In this document: in pieces, positions 5,620-11,109 of the stretch
Position numbering within the stretch: the first letter of the stretch is position 1
Layout: every line of letters begins with the position of its first letter
Assembly: GCA_937917025.1 (NCBI GenBank)
Contig: CALFSF010000367.1
Span: 1-11,109 of the forward strand
Reading direction: 5' to 3'
Length of the DNA: 11,109 nt
Source of the DNA: an uncultured Paraburkholderia sp.
Lineage (GTDB): Bacteria; Pseudomonadota; Gammaproteobacteria; Burkholderiales; Burkholderiaceae
Notes under the pieces: generated by a model
The model's database searches: none
Told to the model about the DNA's origin: nothing
The model's input: only the letters and a program-made list of their open reading frames with translations
Made by a program: the position numbers and the translations under genes

Positions 5620-6729
5620 ATGTTTGTTTTGCAACTCGGCATGATTGGTCTGTGCATCGCGCTGTTGCCGCTGTCGTACGTCTGGGTCAAGGCCGACGAC
5701 AACAAGTTTCGCAAGCTCGTCTGGATCACGACGTTCCTGACGCTCGATCTCGTGATGTTCGGCGGCTTCACGCGCCTGACCGATTCCGGCCTCGGTTGTC
5801 CGGACTGGCCGGGCTGCTATGGCACGTCGTCGCCGTTCATCGCGCATGCCGCGATCCGCGCCGCGTATCAGGCGATGCCGGGCGGCCCGGTGAGCATGTC
5901 GAAGGCGTGGATCGAAATGATCGCCCGCTACTTCGCGATGGCGATCGGCGTGCTGATCATCGCGCAGACGCTGATCGCGTGGACGGCGACGCTGCGTCGC
6001 CGTCCGCTGCATGTGTCGCCGTGGTGGCCGACCTCGCTGTTGCTGCTGATCCTCGTGCAAGGCGCGTTCGGTGCGTGGACGGTGACGATGAAGCTGCAGC
6101 CCGCGATCGTGACGACGCACCTGCTGCTTGGCCTCACACTGCTCGGCACGCTCGGCTGGCTGGCCGCGCGCCAGACGCCGCTGCCCGCCTGTGAGCCCGA
6201 AGCCGCGCGCTGGCGCGCGGCCGCGCTCGCCGCGCTGATCCTGCTGATCGTGCAGATCGCGCTGGGCGGCTGGGTGAGCACGAACTACGCGGTTCTCGCA
6301 TGCACCGATTTCCCGACCTGCAACGGGCAGTGGATTCCGCCGATGAACTTCGAGCGCGGCTTTCACCTGTGGCGTGCGCTCGGCATGACCGGCGACGGCG
6401 ACTTCATCACGCAGGACGCACTGGTTGCGATTCACTGGACGCATCGCACGTTCGCGCTCGTCGTGATCGCGTATCTCGTGTGGTTCGCGCTGAAAGTGCG
6501 CCGCTTCGAATCGTTGCGGCGGCCGGCGAACGGCGTGTTGCTGGTCGTCGCGATCCAGTTCATCACCGGTCTGTCGAACATCGTCCTGCAATGGCCGCTG
6601 CCCATTGCAGTCGCCCATAATGGCGGCGCCGCGATCCTGCTGCTGCTCGTCGTTATGCTAAACTTTCGAATCGCTTATAGCCGTCCCGGCCGCGCCGTGT
6701 TGCCCGCGCGCGATGCCGCGCCAGCGTGA
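5620..6729 (+). CDS. ctaA: Heme A synthase (CtaA/COX15 family)
   Basis: Oxidises the C8 methyl of heme O to the formyl group of heme A in the inner membrane. At 369 aa with about eight helices in two similar halves, its length is typical of proteobacterial CtaA. Motifs are G-G-F-T-R-L-T-D-S-G-L-G (48-59), cysteine pairs C60/C66 and C228/C234, and histidines H167, H275 (W-T-H-R) and H333 (V-A-H-N), which match three of the four invariant heme-ligand positions. The fourth, expected as E-x-x-H-R in helix 2, reads E99-M-I-A102-R (see findings). Start ATG 5620 follows a purine-rich GAGAAGGGTAGAGAG. It ends 6 nt before ctaB, so the two are probably translationally coupled. Confidence 0.95.
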   Translation: MFVLQLGMIGLCIALLPLSYVWVKADDNKFRKLVWITTFLTLDLVMFGGFTRLTDSGLGCPDWPGCYGTSSPFIAHAAIRAAYQAMPGGPVSMSKAWIEMIARYFAMAIGVLIIAQTLIAWTATLRRRPLHVSPWWPTSLLLLILVQGAFGAWTVTMKLQPAIVTTHLLLGLTLLGTLGWLAARQTPLPACEPEAARWRAAALAALILLIVQIALGGWVSTNYAVLACTDFPTCNGQWIPPMNFERGFHLWRALGMTGDGDFITQDALVAIHWTHRTFALVVIAYLVWFALKVRRFESLRRPANGVLLVVAIQFITGLSNIVLQWPLPIAVAHNGGAAILLLLVVMLNFRIAYSRPGRAVLPARDAAPA

Positions 6730-6735
6730 CCCCAC

Positions 6736-7641
6736 ATGGACAGCACAACTCTTCCCCAGCATCCCGGTAGCCGGATCTCCCAGTACATCGCGCTGACGAA
6801 GCCGCGTGTCACGCAGCTCGCCGTGTTCTGCGCGGTCATCGGCATGTTCCTGTCGACGCCCGGCATGGTGCCGTGGAAGCCGCTGATCGGCGGCACGATC
6901 GGCATCTGGTTGCTGGCCGCCGGCGCGTTTGCGATCAACTGCCTCGTCGAACAGAAAATCGACGCGAAGATGCGTCGCACCGCGTGGCGTCCGTCCGCGC
7001 GCGGCGAGATCACCACGACGCAGATCCTCGTGTTTTCGGCCGTGCTCGGCAGCCTCGGCATGTGGACGCTCTACACGTTCGCCAACCCGCTGACGATGTG
7101 GCTCACGGTTGCCACGTTTGTCGGCTATGCGGTCATCTATACGCTGCTGCTCAAGCCCGCCACGCCGCAGAACATCGTGATCGGCGGTGCATCGGGCGCG
7201 ATGCCGCCCGCGCTTGGCTGGGCGGCCGTCACCGGTCACGTGCCGGGCGATGCGTGGATTCTCGTGCTGATCATCTTCGTCTGGACGCCGCCGCATTTCT
7301 GGGCGCTCGCGCTTTACCGCCGCAAGGATTACGAAAACGCTGGCCTGCCGATGCTGCCCAACACGCACGGCGAGCAATACACGCGTCTGCATATCCTGCT
7401 CTACACGGTGATTCTTTTCGCCGTCACGCTGATGCCGTTCGTCTCCGGCATGAGCGGCGTCCTGTATCTCGCGGCGGCCGTGGTGCTCGGCGCCGTGTTT
7501 CTCGGCTATGCGTGGAAAATCTATCGGGAATATTCCGACGCGCTCGCCCGTAAAACCTTCCGTTACTCGATCGTTTATCTGTCGCTGCTGTTCCTCGCGC
7601 TTCTGGTCGACCATTACGCTCGCGTCCTTGTCGGCGCATAA
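6736..7641 (+). CDS. ctaB: Protoheme IX farnesyltransferase (heme O synthase, CtaB/CyoE)
   Basis: A UbiA-superfamily membrane prenyltransferase, 301 aa with about nine helices. It attaches a farnesyl-derived hydroxyethyl group to heme B to give heme O, the substrate of the neighbouring CtaA. The first polyprenyl-diphosphate motif is N68-C-L-V-E72-Q-K-I-D76, followed by R-R-T-x-x-R-P (80-86). The first acidic residue is Glu where E. coli CyoE has Asp; I believe Glu is common in this lineage but cannot check. The second motif region is W183-T-P-P-H-F-W-A-L-A-L-Y-R-R-K-D198-Y, ending at G-L-P-M-L-P (203-208). There is no clear Shine-Dalgarno; with a 6-nt gap from ctaA, coupled translation is likely. 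It ends 4 nt before the SCO gene. Confidence 0.96.
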   Translation: MDSTTLPQHPGSRISQYIALTKPRVTQLAVFCAVIGMFLSTPGMVPWKPLIGGTIGIWLLAAGAFAINCLVEQKIDAKMRRTAWRPSARGEITTTQILVFSAVLGSLGMWTLYTFANPLTMWLTVATFVGYAVIYTLLLKPATPQNIVIGGASGAMPPALGWAAVTGHVPGDAWILVLIIFVWTPPHFWALALYRRKDYENAGLPMLPNTHGEQYTRLHILLYTVILFAVTLMPFVSGMSGVLYLAAAVVLGAVFLGYAWKIYREYSDALARKTFRYSIVYLSLLFLALLVDHYARVLVGA

Positions 7642-7645
7642 CACC

Positions 7646-8260
7646 ATGCTCACACTCAGGCTTGCGCGCGTGGCGCGCGTCGCCGCAGCAGCCTGCGCGC
7701 TTGGCGGCGCGCTCCTGATGGCCGGCTGCAACAAGGCGCCCGCGTTTCAGAACCTCGATATCACCGGCAACACGCAGTTCGGCGCCGATTTCTCGTTGCC
7801 CGACACGAGCGGCAAGACGCGCACGATGGCCGACTTCAAGGGCAAGGTGGTGGTGCTGTTCTTCGGTTACACGCACTGCCCGGACGTCTGCCCGACGACG
7901 ATGGCCGAACTCTCGCAGGCGCTGCAACAGCTCGGGCCGAAGGATGCAGGGCGCGTGCAGGTGCTGTTCGTGACGGTCGATCCTGAGCGCGATACACCGG
8001 CGCTGCTGGCGCAATACGTGCCGGCGTTCAATCCGACGTTTATCGGCCTGCGGCCGGCCAATGATGCACAGCTCGTCAAGGTGACGAAGGACTTCCGGGT
8101 CTATTACGCGAAGGTGCCGGGCAAGACGCCCGACAGCTACACGATGGATCACACCGCCGCGAGCTATGTGTTCGATCCGGACGGCAAGCTGAGGCTCTTC
8201 GCCCGCGACGGGCAGGGCGCCGCGCCCTGGGTGCACGACATCAAGCTGCTGCTCGACTGA
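7646..8260 (+). CDS. sco1: SCO1/SenC family copper chaperone lipoprotein
   Basis: 204 aa. A type II signal peptide ends in the lipobox L-M-A-G-C28, so the mature protein should be a membrane lipoprotein facing the periplasm. The thioredoxin-like domain has the copper-binding C78-P-D-V-C82 and distal His169 (M-D-H-T-A-A-S-Y). T-V-D-P-E-R-D-T (110-117) is also characteristic of the family. SCO proteins act in metallation or thiol reduction of the CuA site of subunit II. I chose ATG 7646, 4 nt after the ctaB stop, because it gives a proper signal peptide; in-frame upstream codons lie inside ctaB and lack one. It is the last gene of the second assembly operon and the second SCO-fold protein in it. 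Confidence 0.95.
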   Translation: MLTLRLARVARVAAAACALGGALLMAGCNKAPAFQNLDITGNTQFGADFSLPDTSGKTRTMADFKGKVVVLFFGYTHCPDVCPTTMAELSQALQQLGPKDAGRVQVLFVTVDPERDTPALLAQYVPAFNPTFIGLRPANDAQLVKVTKDFRVYYAKVPGKTPDSYTMDHTAASYVFDPDGKLRLFARDGQGAAPWVHDIKLLLD

Positions 8261-8319
8261 CTGCAAACCCATGCGCTGTTCGGACGCGCGAGAGCGCAAC
8301 GCAGCGTAAAACAGCAATG

Positions 8320-8348
8320 AACGGCCGGTGCATCCCACCGGCCGTTTT
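8320..8348 (+). terminator. Intrinsic terminator after sco1
   Basis: ACGGCCGGT (8321-8329) pairs perfectly with ACCGGCCGT (8337-8345) around a 7-nt loop, with an extra A-T pair at the base and TTTT at 8345-8348. It closes the surf1-sco1 operon 60 nt after the stop. The convergent YciI gene ends at 8366, so this hairpin may also help stop transcription from the other side, although the T-run there is poorer. Confidence 0.85.
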
Positions 8349-8365
8349 CCGTTGGCGCCCGCGTT

Positions 8366-8656
8366 TCAGGACAGCGCGGGCAGATTCAGCCCCGGCGCGA
8401 GCCGCGTGACCTTGAATTCCTCGACGGCGTAGGTGGCGAGCTGCTGCTGAGCGAACGGATCGGTGGCGAGGATCGCGTCGAGCCGTTCCCGCTCGATTCG
8501 CGCCGCAAGGATGATCCCGCCCGTGCGCGGCAATTTCGGCCCGGCGGCGATAAACACGCCCGCATCGAATTGCCGCTCGAGGAAGGCGCGGTGCGCTTCG
8601 AGCGCGTCATCGACGCGCTCGAGCGGTGCGGTGTAGGTGAGATTGACGACGTACAT
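8366..8656 (-). CDS. YciI family protein
   Basis: A 96-residue cytoplasmic protein of the YciI (dimeric alpha+beta barrel, ferredoxin-like) family. It opens with the strand M-Y-V-V-N-L-T-Y. Next comes the helix holding H22 (A-L-E-A-H-R-A-F-L), the conserved His of the family, then F-D-A-G-V-F-I-A-A-G-P (30-40), and later T-D-P-F (65-68). The family is linked to small-molecule chemistry but most members, this one included, have no assigned reaction. Start ATG 8656-8654 has AGGAG 6 nt upstream on the minus strand; the longer open frame upstream has no such support. It is convergent with the oxidase assembly operon and divergent from the chemoreceptor gene, with no evident link to either. Confidence 0.88.
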   Translation of the reverse strand: MYVVNLTYTAPLERVDDALEAHRAFLERQFDAGVFIAAGPKLPRTGGIILAARIERERLDAILATDPFAQQQLATYAVEEFKVTRLAPGLNLPALS

Positions 8657-8785
8657 GAAAACTCCTGAAAAATGGACCGGCGCGGCCCGCCGGCGCTTCG
8701 TCATTATCGTTCAGCGCGAAAGCCGGTGCCGCCGGATCCGGAGGGCGCGTCCGTGGCGGCCGTTCCGGCCGTGTCCCTGTTTCTC

Positions 8786-8813
8786 TCAAGTCCGTGAAGC
8801 TTTCAGCCGTTAT
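8786..8813 (+). promoter_or_regulatory. Probable sigma-28 (FliA) promoter of the chemoreceptor gene
   Basis: TCAAG (8786-8790) and GCCGTTAT (8806-8813), 15 nt apart, resemble the flagellar sigma-28 pattern (TAAAGTTT or TCAAG type -35, GCCGATAA -10). They lie about 77 nt upstream of the chemoreceptor start. The -10 differs from consensus at two or so positions and the spacer is one base longer than the E. coli optimum. A small hairpin (GCGCC 8831-8835, GGCGC 8841-8845) lies in the inferred 5' UTR. Chemoreceptor genes commonly use this sigma factor. Confidence 0.6.
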
Positions 8814-8890
8814 ACAGCTTGCAATCGTTTGCGCCCAAAAGGCGCGGGCGGACGCGAACTGGAAGAAACCACACGAAAGAGACCAACACA

Positions 8891-10720
8891 ATGAGCAGGA
8901 TGAGTCTGAACCGCAAGCTGTGGCTGTCGCTTGCGCTCGTATGGCTGGGGTTGCTGGGCGTCGGGCTATGGAGCGCGGTCGAGACGCGCGGCACCATGCT
9001 CGCCGAGCGCAAGGCCGGCATGGTGAACCTCGTCGAGGCGGCGCAGGGCGTCGTCAACGGTTATTACACGCTGGCGCAGGCCGGCAAGTTGAGCGAAGCC
9101 GACGCGCAGCGCGAAGCGCTCGCGCGTCTCGCGACCATGCGCTACGGTGAATCCGGATACCTCTTCGTGATGGATTCGAAGCCGACCGTGCTGATGCATC
9201 CGACGTTGCCGCAAATGAACGGCAAATCCGTCGGCGACTTCAAGGATCCGGACGGCAAGCTGCTCTACGTCTCGATCGTCGACGCGGCGAAGGCGACCGG
9301 CCGCGGTTTCGCCGAGTATCGCGGCCGCCTGCCGCACAGCGAAACAGCCGTGCCGAAGATCAGCTACGTGGTGCGCTTCGCGCCGTGGGACTGGAACATC
9401 ACGAGCGGCGTTTTTATCCGCGACATCGACACGACGTACTGGCACACGCTGCTCGGTCACCTGATCGTGGTACTCGTGATCGGCGCGGTGATTTCGGTGG
9501 CGATGGTGCTGATCATCCGCAACGTGCGCGGCAGCCTGGGCGGCGAGCCTGAACTCGCGGCGCGTCTTGCCGGCAGCATCGCGCAAGGCGATCTGACGCA
9601 GACCGTCGTGCTGCGCCCGAACGACACCACCAGCATGATGGCCGCGATGAGCCAGATGCAGGCGCGTCTGCAACGGACGATCGGCGAGATTCGCCGCTCG
9701 GCGGAATCGATCGCGTCGGCGACGCAGCAGATCGCGACCGGCAACAGCGATCTGTCGCAGCGCACGGAGCAACAGGCCGCATCGTTGCAGGAAACGGCCG
9801 CGAGCATGGAACAGCTGACGGCGACAGTGAAGCAGAACGCCGACAATGCGCGTCAGGCGAGCGGACTCGCGCACAACGCGTCGGATATCGCGACGCGTGG
9901 CAATGACGTCGTGAGCCGCGTGATCGGCACGATGAGCGAGATCAACGAAAGCTCGCACAAGATTTCCGACATCATCGGCGTGATCGAAGGCATCGCCTTC
10001 CAGACCAACATTCTCGCGTTGAACGCCGCGGTGGAAGCGGCGCGTGCCGGTGAGCAGGGGCGCGGCTTCGCGGTGGTGGCGGGCGAAGTGCGCAGCCTCG
10101 CGCAACGTTCGGCGACCGCCGCGAAGGAAATCAAGCAGCTGATCGGTGACTCCGTGGAACGCGTGCACAACGGCTCGGAGCTCGTCGGCCAGGCCGGCTC
10201 GACGATGGGCGAAATCCTGCAGGCGGTGCGTCGCGTGACCGACATCATGGGCGAGATCGCGGCGGCATCCGAAGAGCAGAGCAGCGGCATTTCGCAGGTC
10301 GGCCGCGCGGTCACGCAGATGGACGAAGTCACGCAGCAGAACGCGGCGCTCGTCGAAGAAGCGGCTGCCGGTGCCGCTTCCCTGCAGGATCAGGCGGCGC
10401 GTCTGCACGACACCGTGAGCGCGTTCCGTGTCGACGAACAGGCGGGTCGCGTCGAGCCGTCCGCGCGCGTCGCCGCGCGCACGCTGCAATCGTCGACGAC
10501 GCGTGCATCCGCCTCCGTATCCGCGTCGGCAAGGGCAACTGCAGGCTCAAACACAAGTTCGAACGCAAGCGCGGCGGCAAAACCCGCACCGAAGCCGGCC
10601 GCTCGCGACGATGCGACCGGCGCCAGGGCCGGCCGCGACACGGCGAACACCGCGAAGTCGCCGGTGGACGCGATGGCTGCCAAAGCCGCCGCGCCCGGCG
10701 ACGACTGGACGACGTTCTGA
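8891..10720 (+). CDS. Methyl-accepting chemotaxis protein with single Cache domain
   Basis: An inner-membrane chemoreceptor of 609 aa. TM1 spans about 10-28. A periplasmic sCache_2-type ligand domain (about 35-185) carries the typical M-R-Y-G-E-S-G-Y-L-F-V-M-D and W-D-W-N-I-T-S-G-V-F segments. TM2 is about 187-209, then a HAMP domain (about 210-265) and a long coiled-coil signalling domain whose tip contains E-G-I-A-F-Q-T-N-I-L-A-L-N-A-A (366-380). A polar Ala/Ser/Thr-rich tether (about 515-603) ends in the C-terminal pentapeptide D-W-T-T-F, which fits the xWxxF CheR/CheB docking signal. I chose ATG 8891, with a purine-rich GAAAGAGA about 8 nt upstream; the longer open frame from 8819 adds a basic stretch ahead of TM1 and would begin at the proposed transcription start. 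Proteins with this ligand domain often sense small organic acids, but the ligand here is unknown. Confidence 0.95.
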   Translation: MSRMSLNRKLWLSLALVWLGLLGVGLWSAVETRGTMLAERKAGMVNLVEAAQGVVNGYYTLAQAGKLSEADAQREALARLATMRYGESGYLFVMDSKPTVLMHPTLPQMNGKSVGDFKDPDGKLLYVSIVDAAKATGRGFAEYRGRLPHSETAVPKISYVVRFAPWDWNITSGVFIRDIDTTYWHTLLGHLIVVLVIGAVISVAMVLIIRNVRGSLGGEPELAARLAGSIAQGDLTQTVVLRPNDTTSMMAAMSQMQARLQRTIGEIRRSAESIASATQQIATGNSDLSQRTEQQAASLQETAASMEQLTATVKQNADNARQASGLAHNASDIATRGNDVVSRVIGTMSEINESSHKISDIIGVIEGIAFQTNILALNAAVEAARAGEQGRGFAVVAGEVRSLAQRSATAAKEIKQLIGDSVERVHNGSELVGQAGSTMGEILQAVRRVTDIMGEIAAASEEQSSGISQVGRAVTQMDEVTQQNAALVEEAAAGAASLQDQAARLHDTVSAFRVDEQAGRVEPSARVAARTLQSSTTRASASVSASARATAGSNTSSNASAAAKPAPKPAARDDATGARAGRDTANTAKSPVDAMAAKAAAPGDDWTTF

Positions 10721-10736
10721 TTCACGCTTCACCCGG

Positions 10737-10767
10737 ACGGGCCGCCTGCGAACCGGCGGCCCGTTCT
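10737..10767 (+). terminator. Terminator of the chemoreceptor gene
   Basis: A perfect 10-bp stem, ACGGGCCGCC (10737-10746) with GGCGGCCCGT (10755-10764), around an 8-nt loop and followed by a weak T-rich TTCT. It begins 17 nt after the stop codon. The T-run is interrupted, so efficiency may be moderate. Confidence 0.7.
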
Positions 10768-10864
10768 CCGACACCCTCGCTTTTCCCTTCGTCTGCGTTG
10801 CCTCCCCGTCCGCCCTGCATACCCATATGCCATCGCGATATTTCCCTTTGCATGGGGCGTATGA

Positions 10865-10886
10865 GACCATTTAGGGTCCAGTGGAC
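10865..10886. promoter_or_regulatory. Overlapping dyads upstream of the MetQ/NlpA-type gene
   Basis: GACC-ATTTAG-GGTC (10865-10878) overlaps GTCCA-G-TGGAC (10876-10886), about 80-100 nt before the binding-protein start. Short palindromes in this position are operator-like. I found no convincing -35/-10 pair nearby and cannot name a regulator. Confidence 0.25.
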
Positions 10887-10963
10887 TGCGAAGACAACGA
10901 CAGCCCCGGCGCGCCTCTCGCGAACTATCGAAACCGGATCAACGCAACACAATCGGAAAATCC

Positions 10964-11109
10964 ATGCAGCGTAGAACACTTCTCAAAACCCTCTCCACCT
11001 TCCTCGCGACGGCCGCATTCGCGACCAGTTTCACCGCGCACGCGGACGACAAGGTCATCAAGGTCGGCACGATCAGCGGCCCCGACGCGCAGATCTGGGC
11101 GGTCGTCCA
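10964..11109 (+). CDS. MetQ/NlpA-type ABC transporter substrate-binding protein, 3'-truncated by window end
   Basis: Only the first 48 codons are present. A basic N-terminus and hydrophobic core form a signal peptide with a likely cleavage after A-H-A (residues 25-27). The mature start then reads D-D-K-V-I-K-V-G-T-I-S-G-P-D-A-Q-I-W, the typical opening of MetQ/NlpA (lipoprotein 9) binding proteins, many of which carry D-methionine or other small ligands to an ABC importer. Unlike E. coli MetQ, there is no lipobox cysteine, so the mature protein may be soluble and periplasmic. A GGAAAA (10955-10960) precedes ATG 10964. The permease and ATPase genes would be expected beyond the window. Family assignment is good; ligand is unknown. 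Confidence 0.8.
   Translation, partial: MQRRTLLKTLSTFLATAAFATSFTAHADDKVIKVGTISGPDAQIWAVV

Noticed and set aside
5359..6618. 419-codon antisense open frame over ctaA
   Set aside because: Arg/Gln/His-rich low-complexity translation opposite a well-supported ctaA; no ribosome-binding site or recognisable family.
6940..6963. Glu instead of Asp in the first CtaB substrate motif (NCLVEQKID)
   Set aside because: A conservative change that I believe is normal in betaproteobacterial CtaB; the second Asp and the R-T-x-x-R-P part are intact.
8966..10489. 507-codon open frame antisense to the chemoreceptor
   Set aside because: It mirrors a GC-rich coding gene, has an Arg/His/Ala-rich composition without domains, and no supporting start site. 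A shadow frame.
1..11109. Mobile elements, CRISPR, tRNA/rRNA or a new defence system
   Set aside because: No transposase, integrase, terminal repeats, regular repeat-spacer pattern or RNA gene was seen. The content is respiratory housekeeping plus chemotaxis, with uniform composition.

Overview
The window looks like chromosome from a high-GC betaproteobacterium, most probably Burkholderia, Paraburkholderia or Caballeronia. I infer this from GC-rich third positions, the protein sequences and the gene order of an aa3-type cytochrome c oxidase (Cox/Cta) locus. No database search was possible, so the genus is inference.

Layout. (1) Positions 1-3667, + strand: the 3' part of ctaD (oxidase subunit I), a 44-residue membrane protein of the small cytochrome oxidase assembly type, ctaG/Cox11 (copper delivery to CuB), a DUF2970 membrane protein and ctaE (subunit III). 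A strong intrinsic terminator follows at 3636-3667. (2) Positions 3790-3999, - strand: a 69-residue two-helix DUF2909 ('twin transmembrane') protein, divergent from the next operon. (3) Positions 4087-8348, + strand: a surf1-family assembly factor, a membrane-anchored SCO-like thioredoxin-fold protein, ctaA (heme A synthase), ctaB (heme O synthase) and a SCO1/SenC lipoprotein. Gaps between these genes are short and a terminator lies at 8320-8348. (4) Positions 8366-8656, - strand: a YciI-family protein. (5) Positions 8891-10767, + strand: a methyl-accepting chemotaxis protein with a probable sigma-28 promoter, a C-terminal CheR-type pentapeptide and its own terminator. (6) From 10964: the start of a MetQ/NlpA-type periplasmic binding protein, cut by the window end.

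How it works together. CtaD and CtaE are core subunits. CtaB farnesylates heme B to heme O, and CtaA oxidises heme O to heme A. Surf1 is tied to heme A insertion. CtaG and the SCO proteins handle copper. Three small membrane proteins of unknown mechanism (44 aa, DUF2970, DUF2909) are interleaved with these. The chemoreceptor and the binding protein look like unrelated neighbours.

I found no mobile element, CRISPR array, tRNA or rRNA, and no wholly new system. The most interesting points are residue-level and regulatory. CtaA has Ala where the ExxH heme-ligand histidine is expected. CtaD has Gly at the expected Mg-site Asp. There is a perfect 12-bp inverted repeat after ctaD, a 9-10-nt periodic GGA leader before ctaE, and a structured 3' UTR after ctaE that could yield a small RNA. 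No stretch longer than 300 bases lacks a gene.
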